Shown piece after piece: positions 46,336 to 55,160 of a stretch of 64,000 bases of DNA. Each line of letters opens with the position of its first letter. Positions within the stretch are counted from its first letter, which is position 1. The DNA is from UBA4416 sp035439445 (GTDB lineage Bacteria > Bacteroidota > Bacteroidia > B-17B0 > Aurantibacillaceae), in contig DAORKG010000001.1 of NCBI GenBank assembly GCA_035439445.1, positions 62,001 to 126,000 on the forward strand, in the 5' to 3' direction. The translations under genes were made by a program, and so were the position numbers. The notes beneath the pieces were generated by a model that saw only the letters and a program-made list of their open reading frames with translations, ran no database searches and was not told the DNA's origin.

Positions 46336-46350
46336 TACTGATATATGTCA
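46336..46350 (+). promoter_or_regulatory. TACTGAT-N4-GTCA motif at the crtI start
   Basis: TACTGAT ATAT GTCA; the GTCA half falls on the start codon and second codon of crtI. It is identical in fixed bases and spacing to the motifs at 42618 and 47851. Confidence 0.33.
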
Positions 46351-47817
46351 AAAAAAATTACAATAATAGGTTCAGGTTTCTCGGGTTTATCAGCTGCTTG
46401 TTACTTAGCAAAAGCTGGATGCGATGTCACGGTTTTAGAAAAACATAATCAAGTTGGAGGAAGAGCAAGAAAGTTTGAGCAGGATGGCTTTGTGTATGAC
46501 ATGGGACCCAGCTGGTATTGGATGCCTGATATTTTTGAGAAATTTTTCGCTGATTTTGGAAAGAAAGTTTCTGATTATTATACTTTAGAGAGATTGTCAC
46601 CATCTTATCGTATCGTATACAAAGATGGACCATTGGATATACCAAGCGATATTAACGACTTGTATGCAATGTTTGAAAAACTTGAAAAAGGCAGTGCAGA
46701 TAAACTCAAACAATTTTTAAAGGAAGCTGAATATAAATACAATATTGGAATGAATGACTTGGTTTATAAACCAGGACTTTCGTTGATGGAATTTATGAAT
46801 CTTCGTTTCTTTAAGGGGATTTTTAAGTTAGATGTGTTTAATTCCATCGCTTCACACATTCGTAAATCTTTTTCAAATCCTAAACTCATACAGTTGCTAG
46901 AATTTCCAGTTTTATTTTTAGGCGCTTTACCTAAAAACACTCCCGCATTATATAGTTTAATGAATTATTCGGATATGATTGGAGGCACTTGGTATCCTAA
47001 AGGAGGAATGGTGAGTGTGGTGAACGGTATGCATAAATTGGCTTTGGAATTAGGCGTTAAGTTTGTATTAAATGCAGATGTATCTAAAATTAATGTAACT
47101 AATAACAAAGCATCGGAGATAATTTATGCAGATACTCACAAAGGTTTTGATGCCCTTGTGTCAAGTGCTGATTATAATTTTACCGAACAAAAACTTTTAG
47201 ATGAACAATACAGGAACTATAGTAAAAAGTATTGGGAATCCAGAAAGCTAGCACCTTCGAGTTTGATTTTTTATATCGGAGTAAACAAGAAATTGCCTAA
47301 CTTGTTACATCATACATTATTTTTTGATGAGGATTTTGCCAAGCATTCTGACGAAATTTATACCGATCCAAAATGGCCCACTAAGCCCTTATTGTATTTG
47401 AGTTGTACTTCACAAACAGATAAAACGGCACCAGATGGTTGTGAAAATTTAATGGTGTTAATCCCCATAGCTCCTGATTTAAAAGATGATAAAAAAACTA
47501 ACGATATGTATTTTGATATGGTAATTTCTCGTATCGAAAAGCAAATAGGAGTATCGTTTAAAGATAATATTGTTTTAAGAAGAGATTTTGCAACTTCAGA
47601 TTTTATCAAAGATTACAACTCTTTTAAAGGAAATGCTTATGGCTTAGCAAATACTTTAAGTCAAACTGCAATTTTAAAACCTACTTTGATTAATAAGAAG
47701 GTAGAAAACCTATTTTATACAGGTCAATTAACCGTTCCTGGACCAGGGGTTCCGCCTTGTTTAATCTCAGGGAAATTAGTAGCTGAGCAGGTTTTAAAAT
47801 ATTTAAATAAAAATTAA
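46345..47817 (+). CDS. crtI: Phytoene desaturase
   Basis: A 490-residue flavoprotein that desaturates phytoene towards lycopene. N-terminal dinucleotide-binding motif TIIGSGFSGLSAACYLA, then QVGGRARKFEQDGFVYDMGP and SWYWMPDIFEKFF; near the C-terminus NAYGLANTLSQTAILKP and LFYTGQLTVPGPGVPPCLIS, the carotenoid dehydrogenase signature. The neighbouring crtB makes its substrate, which supports the CrtI call over the divergent homologue. The crtB start is 81 bases downstream. It probably acts at the inner membrane. Confidence 0.93.
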   Translation: MSKKITIIGSGFSGLSAACYLAKAGCDVTVLEKHNQVGGRARKFEQDGFVYDMGPSWYWMPDIFEKFFADFGKKVSDYYTLERLSPSYRIVYKDGPLDIPSDINDLYAMFEKLEKGSADKLKQFLKEAEYKYNIGMNDLVYKPGLSLMEFMNLRFFKGIFKLDVFNSIASHIRKSFSNPKLIQLLEFPVLFLGALPKNTPALYSLMNYSDMIGGTWYPKGGMVSVVNGMHKLALELGVKFVLNADVSKINVTNNKASEIIYADTHKGFDALVSSADYNFTEQKLLDEQYRNYSKKYWESRKLAPSSLIFYIGVNKKLPNLLHHTLFFDEDFAKHSDEIYTDPKWPTKPLLYLSCTSQTDKTAPDGCENLMVLIPIAPDLKDDKKTNDMYFDMVISRIEKQIGVSFKDNIVLRRDFATSDFIKDYNSFKGNAYGLANTLSQTAILKPTLINKKVENLFYTGQLTVPGPGVPPCLISGKLVAEQVLKYLNKN

Positions 47818-47850
47818 AAAAGCTTAAACAATAGTCTTTTTAAATTGTTT

Positions 47851-47865
47851 TACTGATAAATGTCA
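47851..47865 (+). promoter_or_regulatory. TACTGAT-N4-GTCA motif upstream of crtB
   Basis: TACTGAT AAAT GTCA, 32 bases before the crtB start, directly upstream of an AT-rich -7-like segment (TTATCTTAG near 47874-47882). The position suits an operator or the upstream box of a promoter shared with crtI. Confidence 0.38.
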
Positions 47866-47897
47866 TATTTTATTTATCTTAGTAAACTCTAATACAA

Positions 47898-48734
47898 ATG
47901 AAACAATTATTTGATAACGTCAGCTTAAAAACCAGTAAAATGGTTACCAATAGCTATAGTACCTCGTTTTCGCTGGGTATCAAGTTTTTGCACAAGCAAT
48001 TTCAGGATCCCATTTATAGTATTTATGGATTTGTTCGTTTTGCGGATGAAATTGTAGATACTTTTCATGATTTCAATAAAAAAGAATTGTTGGATGAGTT
48101 TAAAATAGAAACTTATCGTGCCATTGAAAGAGGTATTAGTTTAAATCCTGTTTTAAATAGTTTCCAAAAAGTAGTTAATGATTACAAAATCGATTTGCAT
48201 CTTATCGAAACATTTTTGAAAAGTATGGAGATGGATTTGGAAAAGAAAGAGTATACAGAAGAAGGATATAAAGAATATATTTTAGGCAGTGCAGAAGTTG
48301 TTGGTTTAATGTGTTTAAGAGTGTTTGTAAAGGGAAATCAAAAAATGTATGATGACTTAACACCTTATGCCATGGCTTTAGGTTCAGCTTTCCAAAAAAT
48401 AAATTTCTTACGTGATTTGCATGCTGATTACCTTGGGATGGGACGTGTTTATTTTCCAAATGTTGAAATTAAAGAGTTAGATCCTCAAACTAAAGCAGCA
48501 TTAGAAGATGATATTGAAATTGATTTTAATAAAGGTTTAGAAGGTATAAAATTACTACCAAAAGATTCTCGATTTGGTGTTTACGTGGCTTATATCTACT
48601 ATCGTAAGTTATTCAATAAAATCAAATCACTTCACCCGGAGCGTATATTAGAAGAACGTATTCGTATTCCGAATACTCAAAAAATGGCCTTGTTTGCCAG
48701 TTCTTATGTACGTCATAGCTTAAATTTATTATAG
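47898..48734 (+). CDS. crtB: Phytoene synthase
   Basis: A 278-residue enzyme joining two geranylgeranyl diphosphates to phytoene. The two Mg-binding aspartate motifs are present as RFADEIVDTF (Asp50 to Asp54) and FLRDLHADYLGMGRVYFP near 175. YSTSFSLGIKFL at the N-terminus and GSAEVVGLMCLRVF in the middle are also typical of squalene/phytoene synthases. Its reaction releases two pyrophosphates. It forms a cluster with crtI and idi on the plus strand. Confidence 0.95.
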   Translation: MKQLFDNVSLKTSKMVTNSYSTSFSLGIKFLHKQFQDPIYSIYGFVRFADEIVDTFHDFNKKELLDEFKIETYRAIERGISLNPVLNSFQKVVNDYKIDLHLIETFLKSMEMDLEKKEYTEEGYKEYILGSAEVVGLMCLRVFVKGNQKMYDDLTPYAMALGSAFQKINFLRDLHADYLGMGRVYFPNVEIKELDPQTKAALEDDIEIDFNKGLEGIKLLPKDSRFGVYVAYIYYRKLFNKIKSLHPERILEERIRIPNTQKMALFASSYVRHSLNLL

Positions 48735-48745
48735 TTTTTACATTT

Positions 48746-48768
48746 CCCCTCTGGGGGGGCAGGGGGAG
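48746..48768 (+). repeat. G/C-rich intergenic element with SD-like end before idi
   Basis: A short CCCCTCTGGGG hairpin followed by G-rich sequence lies in the 42-base crtB-idi gap, in sharp contrast to its AT-rich surroundings. The end AGGGGGAG (48761-48768) is 8 bases before the idi ATG and could act as an unusual Shine-Dalgarno site. Confidence 0.35.
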
Positions 48769-48776
48769 AATTTTCA

Positions 48777-49280
48777 ATGACTAAAGAATATGTAATATTA
48801 GTTGATGAGCAAGATAACGACATTGGCGTTATGGAAAAAATGAAAGCTCATCAAGACGGATTATTACATCGTGCATTTTCTGTTTTTATTTTTAATGATC
48901 AAGATGAACTATTGCTTCAGCAAAGAGCCATTTCAAAATATCACAGTGGTGGTTTGTGGACAAATACCTGCTGTTCTCATCCTCGCCCAAATGAAACGAT
49001 AAAGGATGCCGCCAATCGAAGACTATTTGAAGAAATGGGCATGAGTTGTGATTTGAAAATAAAAACAAGTTTTATCTATAAAACGCCATTTGATAATGGT
49101 TTAACAGAGCATGAGTTAGATTATGTTTTGATAGGCACAACCAATGAGAATCCTCAAATTAATAAAGAGGAAGTGGAAAGTTATAAATGGATGTTAGTAA
49201 AGGATATTAAAAAAGATATTTCAGATAATCCTGATCATTACACTTCTTGGTTTAAAATTGCTTTGGAGAAGTTGTTTTAA
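48777..49280 (+). CDS. idi: Isopentenyl-diphosphate delta-isomerase, type 1
   Basis: A 167-residue Nudix-fold enzyme that interconverts IPP and DMAPP. Active-site Cys lies in LWTNTCCSHPRPNE, the metal and acid residues in ANRRLFEEMGM and GLTEHELDYVLIG, and the RAFSVFIFND segment is typical of the N-terminal half. Type 1 Idi is not essential with an MEP pathway but balances precursor supply, fitting its place after crtB. Its last bases overlap the convergent hypothetical gene by 4 bases. Confidence 0.94.
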   Translation: MTKEYVILVDEQDNDIGVMEKMKAHQDGLLHRAFSVFIFNDQDELLLQQRAISKYHSGGLWTNTCCSHPRPNETIKDAANRRLFEEMGMSCDLKIKTSFIYKTPFDNGLTEHELDYVLIGTTNENPQINKEEVESYKWMLVKDIKKDISDNPDHYTSWFKIALEKLF

Positions 49281-50155
49281 TCCTCAATGACATCAATATC
49301 CTTTTCTTTTTCTTTCTCCTCCTTTGTTTCATCACCTTTACCTTCACCTTTTTTTACAAGGTAAAAGTTAAATGGAGCGTTGTCTTCTTTAGTGTCATAT
49401 TCAACAAATATATCTTCTAAAATAAGTTCAGTATAGTTTAAAGGTGTTATGCCTCCATTTGGATTTTTGAACTCCAATGTTATGTTCATGCTACTTTTAT
49501 CCTTTCTGTAATATAATGATGATGTCTGCTGATTGTTGTTTGTTTCTGTTTTGCCGTCAGGTGTAACAATCTTCGCTTTTCTTATATACATGCCTAAAAA
49601 TTTTTTCCCGGTATAAACTACATTTAGTTTTACACGAATTATTCCTTCAGGCATATATTTTATAGCCTTTACTGTTAAATAAAGAGGTCCTACACTTGTG
49701 GTTGGAAACTCTTTGTTTTCAATTTTAAAAGTTGTTCCGGCATCTATAGTAATAGCTCTTGGATTGTAAATGTTCTCAATTTTACCAGTAGTAGTAATTT
49801 TTGAAAATTCAGCTTTTATTTTATCGTATTTAAAATTTAAATCCTTTAAAACAACTCGTATTCGCTTTGTGCCTTTTGGTGGAACAACAATGCTATATCT
49901 TATGTTTGAGCCTAGTCCGTTATTTTCTTTGAAAATTTTTATATCATTTGGTTCAATAATTTTAAAACTATCAGTAAGATTTGTGAAATTTATTTGTGTT
50001 TTAAAATGTTCTCTATAAGACATGGCTCCAATAACATCAACTTTCATGTTACTGTATTCAAAAATAGTATCCGAATAAAAGTAGTTGAGTTTGCTTTGAG
50101 AAAATGTAATTTTTGAAATTAAAATTACAAGTAAGACAATGTTTTTAGCCGACAT
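49277..50155 (-). CDS. Secreted protein of unknown function
   Basis: A 292-residue protein with a signal peptide (1-19, ending ITFSQ). The body is beta-rich and weakly suggests two Ig-like halves (FKTQINFTNLTDSFKIIEPN, GPLYLTVKAIKYMPEGIIRVKL). The tail is strongly charged (KGEGKGDETKEEKEKEKDI). I recognise no domain and no sorting signal. It starts 41 bases from the divergent M48 protease gene, and the two may share a control region. Confidence 0.68.
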   Translation of the reverse strand: MSAKNIVLLVILISKITFSQSKLNYFYSDTIFEYSNMKVDVIGAMSYREHFKTQINFTNLTDSFKIIEPNDIKIFKENNGLGSNIRYSIVVPPKGTKRIRVVLKDLNFKYDKIKAEFSKITTTGKIENIYNPRAITIDAGTTFKIENKEFPTTSVGPLYLTVKAIKYMPEGIIRVKLNVVYTGKKFLGMYIRKAKIVTPDGKTETNNNQQTSSLYYRKDKSSMNITLEFKNPNGGITPLNYTELILEDIFVEYDTKEDNAPFNFYLVKKGEGKGDETKEEKEKEKDIDVIED

Positions 50156-50196
50156 TATGTTATTTTTTTATATTTACATACAAAATTATAAAAGTT

Positions 50197-52128
50197 TTGA
50201 TACGATTCATATTTCTATTTTTATTTCAGCTTATAGTAATTAAAGCATCCATTTCTCAAGTTTGGAATCATTATAATTGGAATGATTCAGTAAAACTTGA
50301 TAATCAGGTTTTTGAAAATAATGGTAACTCTTTTTACAAGAGATATAATGGACATTTATATGTAGGAGATATTAGTGAGAAAGACAAGAAAGCTTTATCA
50401 ATGTTATTGTACGATGAGTACAGGTTTGGTAAAATTTACCCTAATTTTTACGGTTTTGAAAAATATATTAAGGATGTTTTATGTCAACTTGTAAAAGATA
50501 CCTCACAAACAAATAGAATTAATATCTATTTGTGTTACAACTCTGATTTTAATCTTTCAATGGATGCTTTTGGAAATCTTAGAGTATTTGTTGGTGCTTT
50601 TAATTATTTAAATAATGAGGCAGAGTTGGCAAGTATTTTAGGCCATGAATACGGACATTATTTTAATAAAGATGTAATTAGTAGTAGTGTATCTGATTCT
50701 AAAATGAAAGAATCATCAGCTGATTTTTTAAGTGTTAAGTTGCTTAAAAATTCTCAATACCCTCTTAATGCTATGGCTAATGTCTTCAAAACTTTTAAAC
50801 GTGAAGAGATTAAAGTTGACTTAAGAGAAGGAAACAATACTTATTCTAAAAGAAATATTTCTCATCCGGATCCGGGAGATAGGCTGAAACAAGTTAAAAT
50901 CCTTAGTAAAGATTCTTTAAACATCAATAGAAGAAATTATATTGTTGATTCGGTTAAGTTTCAGCAATTAAAGAAAATTGCCAGCCAAGAAAGTTACAAC
51001 ATCATGATGCGTTATGGAGATTTTCATAACGTTATAGAACTATCATTCAGAGATTATCTTTATTATCCTGACGATATGGAAAACCTGGCTATTTTAAATG
51101 AGGCATTAAGGAGATATATCTTATTGAATGCAGAGACAGCAAATAAACAATTTATTATTAATTACTATAAAGGTAAAGGAGCAAAAAAAAGTAATAATTA
51201 TGAGTGGGTGGATAATGATAAAACTTCTATACTTAGGTATTTGAATAAAGGTTTATTGTTCTTAAAGTCTGGAGATCTTAGTAAAATAGCTGCTCGTGAA
51301 TTATTGGATTCTGTTAATGTAAAATTTGCTACCTATAAAGAGGCATTAGATTATTTCTCAAAAATTTCATCCGAGAAGCAATGTAAGCCATGTATGGTGA
51401 GTGATATTTTAAAGTCAGAAACAACATTAGCTTATAATGAAGAGGTAGTGAAAAATAATACAGTGATTGATTGTAATCCTCTATTAAACTCTTTTAAATC
51501 TAAACCCAATTATCGAGAGGCGATAGTGATTATAAATTCATCAAGATTGGATAGTTTTGATTACTATGATGTGGATCAAAGAAAAATGTATTTTGAATTT
51601 TTAGAAAAGTGTCAAGATAAAATCAAAAAGCAACTGGGCATTGAACGAGTTTATTTGCAGGCTAAACTACCAATTGAGGATATAAAATTATTTAGTGTGG
51701 TTAATAGTTTAGGAAATTCAATTGTAGAACCTGAATTATATGAAAATGCAATTAGAATAAATATAGCTTGTCATAATGACTCTAGGTTGATTAATCTATT
51801 GAAAAGTCAGCATGTAAATGTAAAAAAAATAAAGAATTGGTATTTGACTAATCCGGAAGCCTATGAGGTATTTGATAAATATAAAGCAAAGAATATTTAT
51901 TTTATTGACTTTGATTTTATTGAGTTTATGAGGTCAGACTTGAGAGTTTATGGATTCTCAGTAACAGAGAGTAAAGCCGTTTCTTATTCATGGCAATTTA
52001 AAATGGTTGGCCTTGACTACAAAGAACAAAACATGTTTTATAAACATGATATGACCATCTCAAAAAAAAATCAGCACGAAGCGTTTTCTGAGTGTCTAGA
52101 GCAATTTAAGTGGTTTTTTGTCAGATAA
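50197..52128 (+). CDS. Secreted M48-family metalloprotease
   Basis: A 643-residue protein with a signal peptide (1-20, FLFLFQLIVIKASIS). The zinc motif HExxH is in LASILGHEYGHYFNK and the third ligand Glu in KESSADFLSVKL, the pattern of M48 peptidases. A conserved HPDPGDRLKQVK follows, also usual in this family. The C-terminal half (about 270-643) has no recognised domain. No ATG is available near the signal peptide, so the start is TTG at 50197. The protein is likely periplasmic or outer-membrane associated. Confidence 0.85.
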   Translation: MIRFIFLFLFQLIVIKASISQVWNHYNWNDSVKLDNQVFENNGNSFYKRYNGHLYVGDISEKDKKALSMLLYDEYRFGKIYPNFYGFEKYIKDVLCQLVKDTSQTNRINIYLCYNSDFNLSMDAFGNLRVFVGAFNYLNNEAELASILGHEYGHYFNKDVISSSVSDSKMKESSADFLSVKLLKNSQYPLNAMANVFKTFKREEIKVDLREGNNTYSKRNISHPDPGDRLKQVKILSKDSLNINRRNYIVDSVKFQQLKKIASQESYNIMMRYGDFHNVIELSFRDYLYYPDDMENLAILNEALRRYILLNAETANKQFIINYYKGKGAKKSNNYEWVDNDKTSILRYLNKGLLFLKSGDLSKIAARELLDSVNVKFATYKEALDYFSKISSEKQCKPCMVSDILKSETTLAYNEEVVKNNTVIDCNPLLNSFKSKPNYREAIVIINSSRLDSFDYYDVDQRKMYFEFLEKCQDKIKKQLGIERVYLQAKLPIEDIKLFSVVNSLGNSIVEPELYENAIRINIACHNDSRLINLLKSQHVNVKKIKNWYLTNPEAYEVFDKYKAKNIYFIDFDFIEFMRSDLRVYGFSVTESKAVSYSWQFKMVGLDYKEQNMFYKHDMTISKKNQHEAFSECLEQFKWFFVR

Positions 52129-52224
52129 AGCCATCATTGCCTCTATAACCTAAGTTTAAAAATAATTATTTTCAATTGATTGAATTTCAGTATGTTAATT
52201 ATTTTCTTATTTCAGATAAATCCT

Positions 52225-52232
52225 TATTTTTG
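52225..52232 (+). promoter_or_regulatory. Candidate -7 element of hppA
   Basis: TATTTTTG followed by CACCC matches the Bacteroidota -7 pattern TAnnTTTG. It lies 21 bases before ATG 52254, which supports that start over an in-frame ATG at 52176. The -33 region is AT-rich without a clear TTTG. Confidence 0.45.
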
Positions 52233-52253
52233 CACCCTTTAATTGTAAAACTT

Positions 52254-55022
52254 ATGAACGAAAATTTAATTTATTTAGTTCCTGCATTGGGACTAGTTGG
52301 TTTACTTGTAATGGCGGTTAAATCTGCTTGGGTTAGTAAACAAGATGCCGGTGAGGCAAACATGAGAGAATTGGCAGGTTATATTGCCGATGGAGCAATG
52401 GCTTTCTTAAAAGCTGAGTGGAAAGTATTAGCATACTTTGTGGTTGTAGCTGCTGTTCTTTTAGGATGGTCTGGTACTGTTCATGAAGTTAATGGACATG
52501 CTATTCATTCTCACTGGTTAATTGCAGTAGCGTTTGTTATTGGTGCAGTTTTCTCTGCAACAGCCGGTTATATTGGTATGAAAGTAGCTACTAAAGCTAA
52601 CGTTCGTACTACACAAGCTGCTCGTACTAGTTTAGCACAAGCTTTAAAAGTATCATTTACTGGTGGTACGGTAATGGGCTTAGGTGTTGCTGGTTTAGCA
52701 GTATTTGGTTTAGGTGGTTTATTCATCGTATTTTATAAAATGTTTGCTGCAGGAACTCCTGTAACAGGTGATGAAATGAAACGTGCTATTGAAGTATTAA
52801 CTGGTTTCTCTTTAGGAGCAGAATCAATCGCTTTATTTGCGCGTGTTGGTGGTGGTATTTATACTAAAGCTGCTGACGTTGGTGCTGACTTAGTTGGTAA
52901 AGTAGAGGCAGGTATTCCTGAAGATGATGTTCGTAATCCGGCTACTATTGCTGATAACGTAGGTGATAACGTGGGTGACGTTGCAGGTATGGGGGCTGAT
53001 TTATTTGGTTCTTACGTAGCAACTATTTTAGCTACAATGGTATTAGGTCAAGAAATTGATGCATCTAATGATAAATTTGGAGGATTATCTCCAATTTTAT
53101 TACCAATGGTAATTGCAGGTTTAGGTATTGTTTTCTCAATTATCGGTACATTATTCGTTCGTGTAGCTGATGAAAAAGCATCAGTACAAAACGCATTAAA
53201 CTTAGGTAATATTGTTTCTATCCTTTTAACAGTAGTAGCATCTTATCCTTTAGTAAAATGGATGTTACCTGAAACATTAAACTTACGTGGATATGAATTC
53301 ACTAGCATGAATGTATTCATCGCTATTTTAATTGGTTCAATCGTTGGGGCTATTATGAGTTGGATTACAGAGTATTACACTGCAATGGGTAAACGTCCGG
53401 TAAATTCAATTATTCAAAAATCAGCTACTGGTCATGCAACTAACATTATTGGCGGTTTATCAGTAGGTATGGAATCTACAGTTGTTCCAACAATTGTTTT
53501 AGCAGCAGGTATCATGAGTTCTTATCATTTTGCTGGTTTATACGGTGTAGCAATTGCAGCAGCAGGTATGATGGCAACAGCAGCTATGCAATTAGCAATT
53601 GATGCATTCGGACCAATTGCGGATAACGCTGGTGGTATTGCAGAGATGAGTCAATTACCTCCAGAAGTTCGTGAGCGTACAGATAACTTAGATGCAGTTG
53701 GTAATACAACAGCAGCTACAGGTAAAGGTTTCGCTATTGCTTCTGCAGCTTTAACATCATTAGCTTTATTTGCTGCTTTCGTAGGTGTTGCTGGTATTTC
53801 TGCCATAGATATTTACAAAGCCCCTGTATTAGCAGGTTTATTTGTTGGTGCGATGATTCCTTTCATTTTTTCGGCTTTAGCTATTGCAGCGGTAGGTCGT
53901 GCAGCAATGGATATGGTTCAAGAAGTTCGTCGTCAGTTCCGTGAGATTCCGGGAATTATGGAATACAAAGCAAAACCTGAATATGAAAAATGTGTAGCTA
54001 TTTCTACTCAAGCATCTATTCGTGAGATGATGATGCCGGGTGCTATTGCAATCATTACTCCTGTTATTATTGGATTTATTTTTGGTCCTGAAGTATTAGG
54101 TGGTTTATTAGCTGGTGTTACTGTATCAGGTGTATTATTAGGAATTTTCCAAAACAATGCAGGTGGTGCTTGGGATAATGCTAAAAAATCTTTTGAGAAA
54201 GGTGTATTAATTAACGGTGAGATGTTCTACAAAAAATCAGAACCTCACAAAGCATCAGTAACAGGTGATACAGTAGGTGATCCATTTAAAGATACATCAG
54301 GTCCTTCAATGAATATCTTAATTAAATTAATGTCTATCGTATCTTTAGTTATTGCTCCTTATATTGCAGTTACTGAAACTGAAGGTGCATGTTGTTCTAA
54401 AGAAATGGTTACTGAAGAAGTAATTAAATGTAACATTAATGGACAAGAGTACACTTGCACTAGCAAAGCTCAATGCGATAGTATTATGGCTGCTAATGTT
54501 AAAGATGTTGCTGAGTTAAAAGGTTTATATAATGTTGATGGAGCTCACAGTTCATTAGGATTCAGTATTGAGCACTTTATTGCTGATACAAAAGGTTCAA
54601 TTACTATTGATAGTGGTTTTGTGAATTTAGAAGCTACAGCAGGACCAAAAGTATTTATTCGTTTAGATATGTCAACTATCAATACTCAAAACCGTATGCG
54701 TGATGGACACTTAAGAGATAAAGAAGGTTTATTTAATGTTGCTAAGTTTAAAAATGCAACATTTGAAGCAACTGAGGTTGTTAAAAATACTGAAGCTGGT
54801 GAGTTTGCTTATACAGCTAAAGGTAAATTAACAATTAAAGGAGTTGCAAAAGATGTTGAGTTGAAGTTTAACTACATGGGAACAAAAACTATAGAAGAAT
54901 ACAAGATGAATGTAGCCGGCTTCGAAGGTGAGTTTGATGTAGTATGTAAAGATTATGGAATTGATATGGACGGTACAGCTGAAGTTGAGTTTACAATTGA
55001 AGCAGCACAACCTATCAAGTAG
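52254..55022 (+). CDS. hppA: Membrane-bound ion-pumping pyrophosphatase fused to a YceI domain
   Basis: A 922-residue protein. Residues about 1-705 are a membrane pyrophosphatase that uses pyrophosphate hydrolysis to pump H+ or Na+; substrate and metal motifs are DVGADLVGKVEAGIPEDD and NPATIADNVGDNVGDVAGMG. Ala in GNTTAATGKGF is the mark of the K+-dependent class. About 710-755 is a linker with five cysteines (EGACCSKEM, KCNINGQEYTC, QCDS). About 756-920 is a YceI lipocalin-like domain: YNVDGAHSSLGFSIEHF, RMRDGHLRDKEGLFNVAKF, GKLTIKGVAKDVEL. Typical M-PPases end near 700-760. The C-terminus of M-PPases faces outward, so YceI would be periplasmic, its usual place. Codon use suggests high expression. 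Confidence 0.94.
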   Translation: MNENLIYLVPALGLVGLLVMAVKSAWVSKQDAGEANMRELAGYIADGAMAFLKAEWKVLAYFVVVAAVLLGWSGTVHEVNGHAIHSHWLIAVAFVIGAVFSATAGYIGMKVATKANVRTTQAARTSLAQALKVSFTGGTVMGLGVAGLAVFGLGGLFIVFYKMFAAGTPVTGDEMKRAIEVLTGFSLGAESIALFARVGGGIYTKAADVGADLVGKVEAGIPEDDVRNPATIADNVGDNVGDVAGMGADLFGSYVATILATMVLGQEIDASNDKFGGLSPILLPMVIAGLGIVFSIIGTLFVRVADEKASVQNALNLGNIVSILLTVVASYPLVKWMLPETLNLRGYEFTSMNVFIAILIGSIVGAIMSWITEYYTAMGKRPVNSIIQKSATGHATNIIGGLSVGMESTVVPTIVLAAGIMSSYHFAGLYGVAIAAAGMMATAAMQLAIDAFGPIADNAGGIAEMSQLPPEVRERTDNLDAVGNTTAATGKGFAIASAALTSLALFAAFVGVAGISAIDIYKAPVLAGLFVGAMIPFIFSALAIAAVGRAAMDMVQEVRRQFREIPGIMEYKAKPEYEKCVAISTQASIREMMMPGAIAIITPVIIGFIFGPEVLGGLLAGVTVSGVLLGIFQNNAGGAWDNAKKSFEKGVLINGEMFYKKSEPHKASVTGDTVGDPFKDTSGPSMNILIKLMSIVSLVIAPYIAVTETEGACCSKEMVTEEVIKCNINGQEYTCTSKAQCDSIMAANVKDVAELKGLYNVDGAHSSLGFSIEHFIADTKGSITIDSGFVNLEATAGPKVFIRLDMSTINTQNRMRDGHLRDKEGLFNVAKFKNATFEATEVVKNTEAGEFAYTAKGKLTIKGVAKDVELKFNYMGTKTIEEYKMNVAGFEGEFDVVCKDYGIDMDGTAEVEFTIEAAQPIK

Positions 55023-55044
55023 TTTTAGGTTTCATAAATAAGAG

Positions 55045-55078
55045 AAAAGCCTGTTTGCGATAGTAAACAGGCTTTTTT
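55045..55078 (+). terminator. Intrinsic terminator after hppA
   Basis: The stem AAAAGCCTGTTT / AAACAGGCTTTT has an eight-base loop and a T-run. It lies 22 bases after the hppA-yceI stop and confirms that the fused frame ends here as one unit. Confidence 0.88.
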
Positions 55079-55160
55079 GTTTTTAGTCAATCTTGACATT
55101 CTCTCTAATATCCTGTAAATTTGGCTAAGGCACTTTAATTATTTATTTAAAATTTAAAGG

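Noticed and set aside
48746..48768. G-quadruplex
   Set aside because: Only two long G-runs are present, not the four runs normally needed.
52176..52253. 26-residue N-terminal extension of the pyrophosphatase
   Set aside because: The candidate -7 element TATTTTTG lies within it, and MNENLIYLVPALG is a normal M-PPase start.
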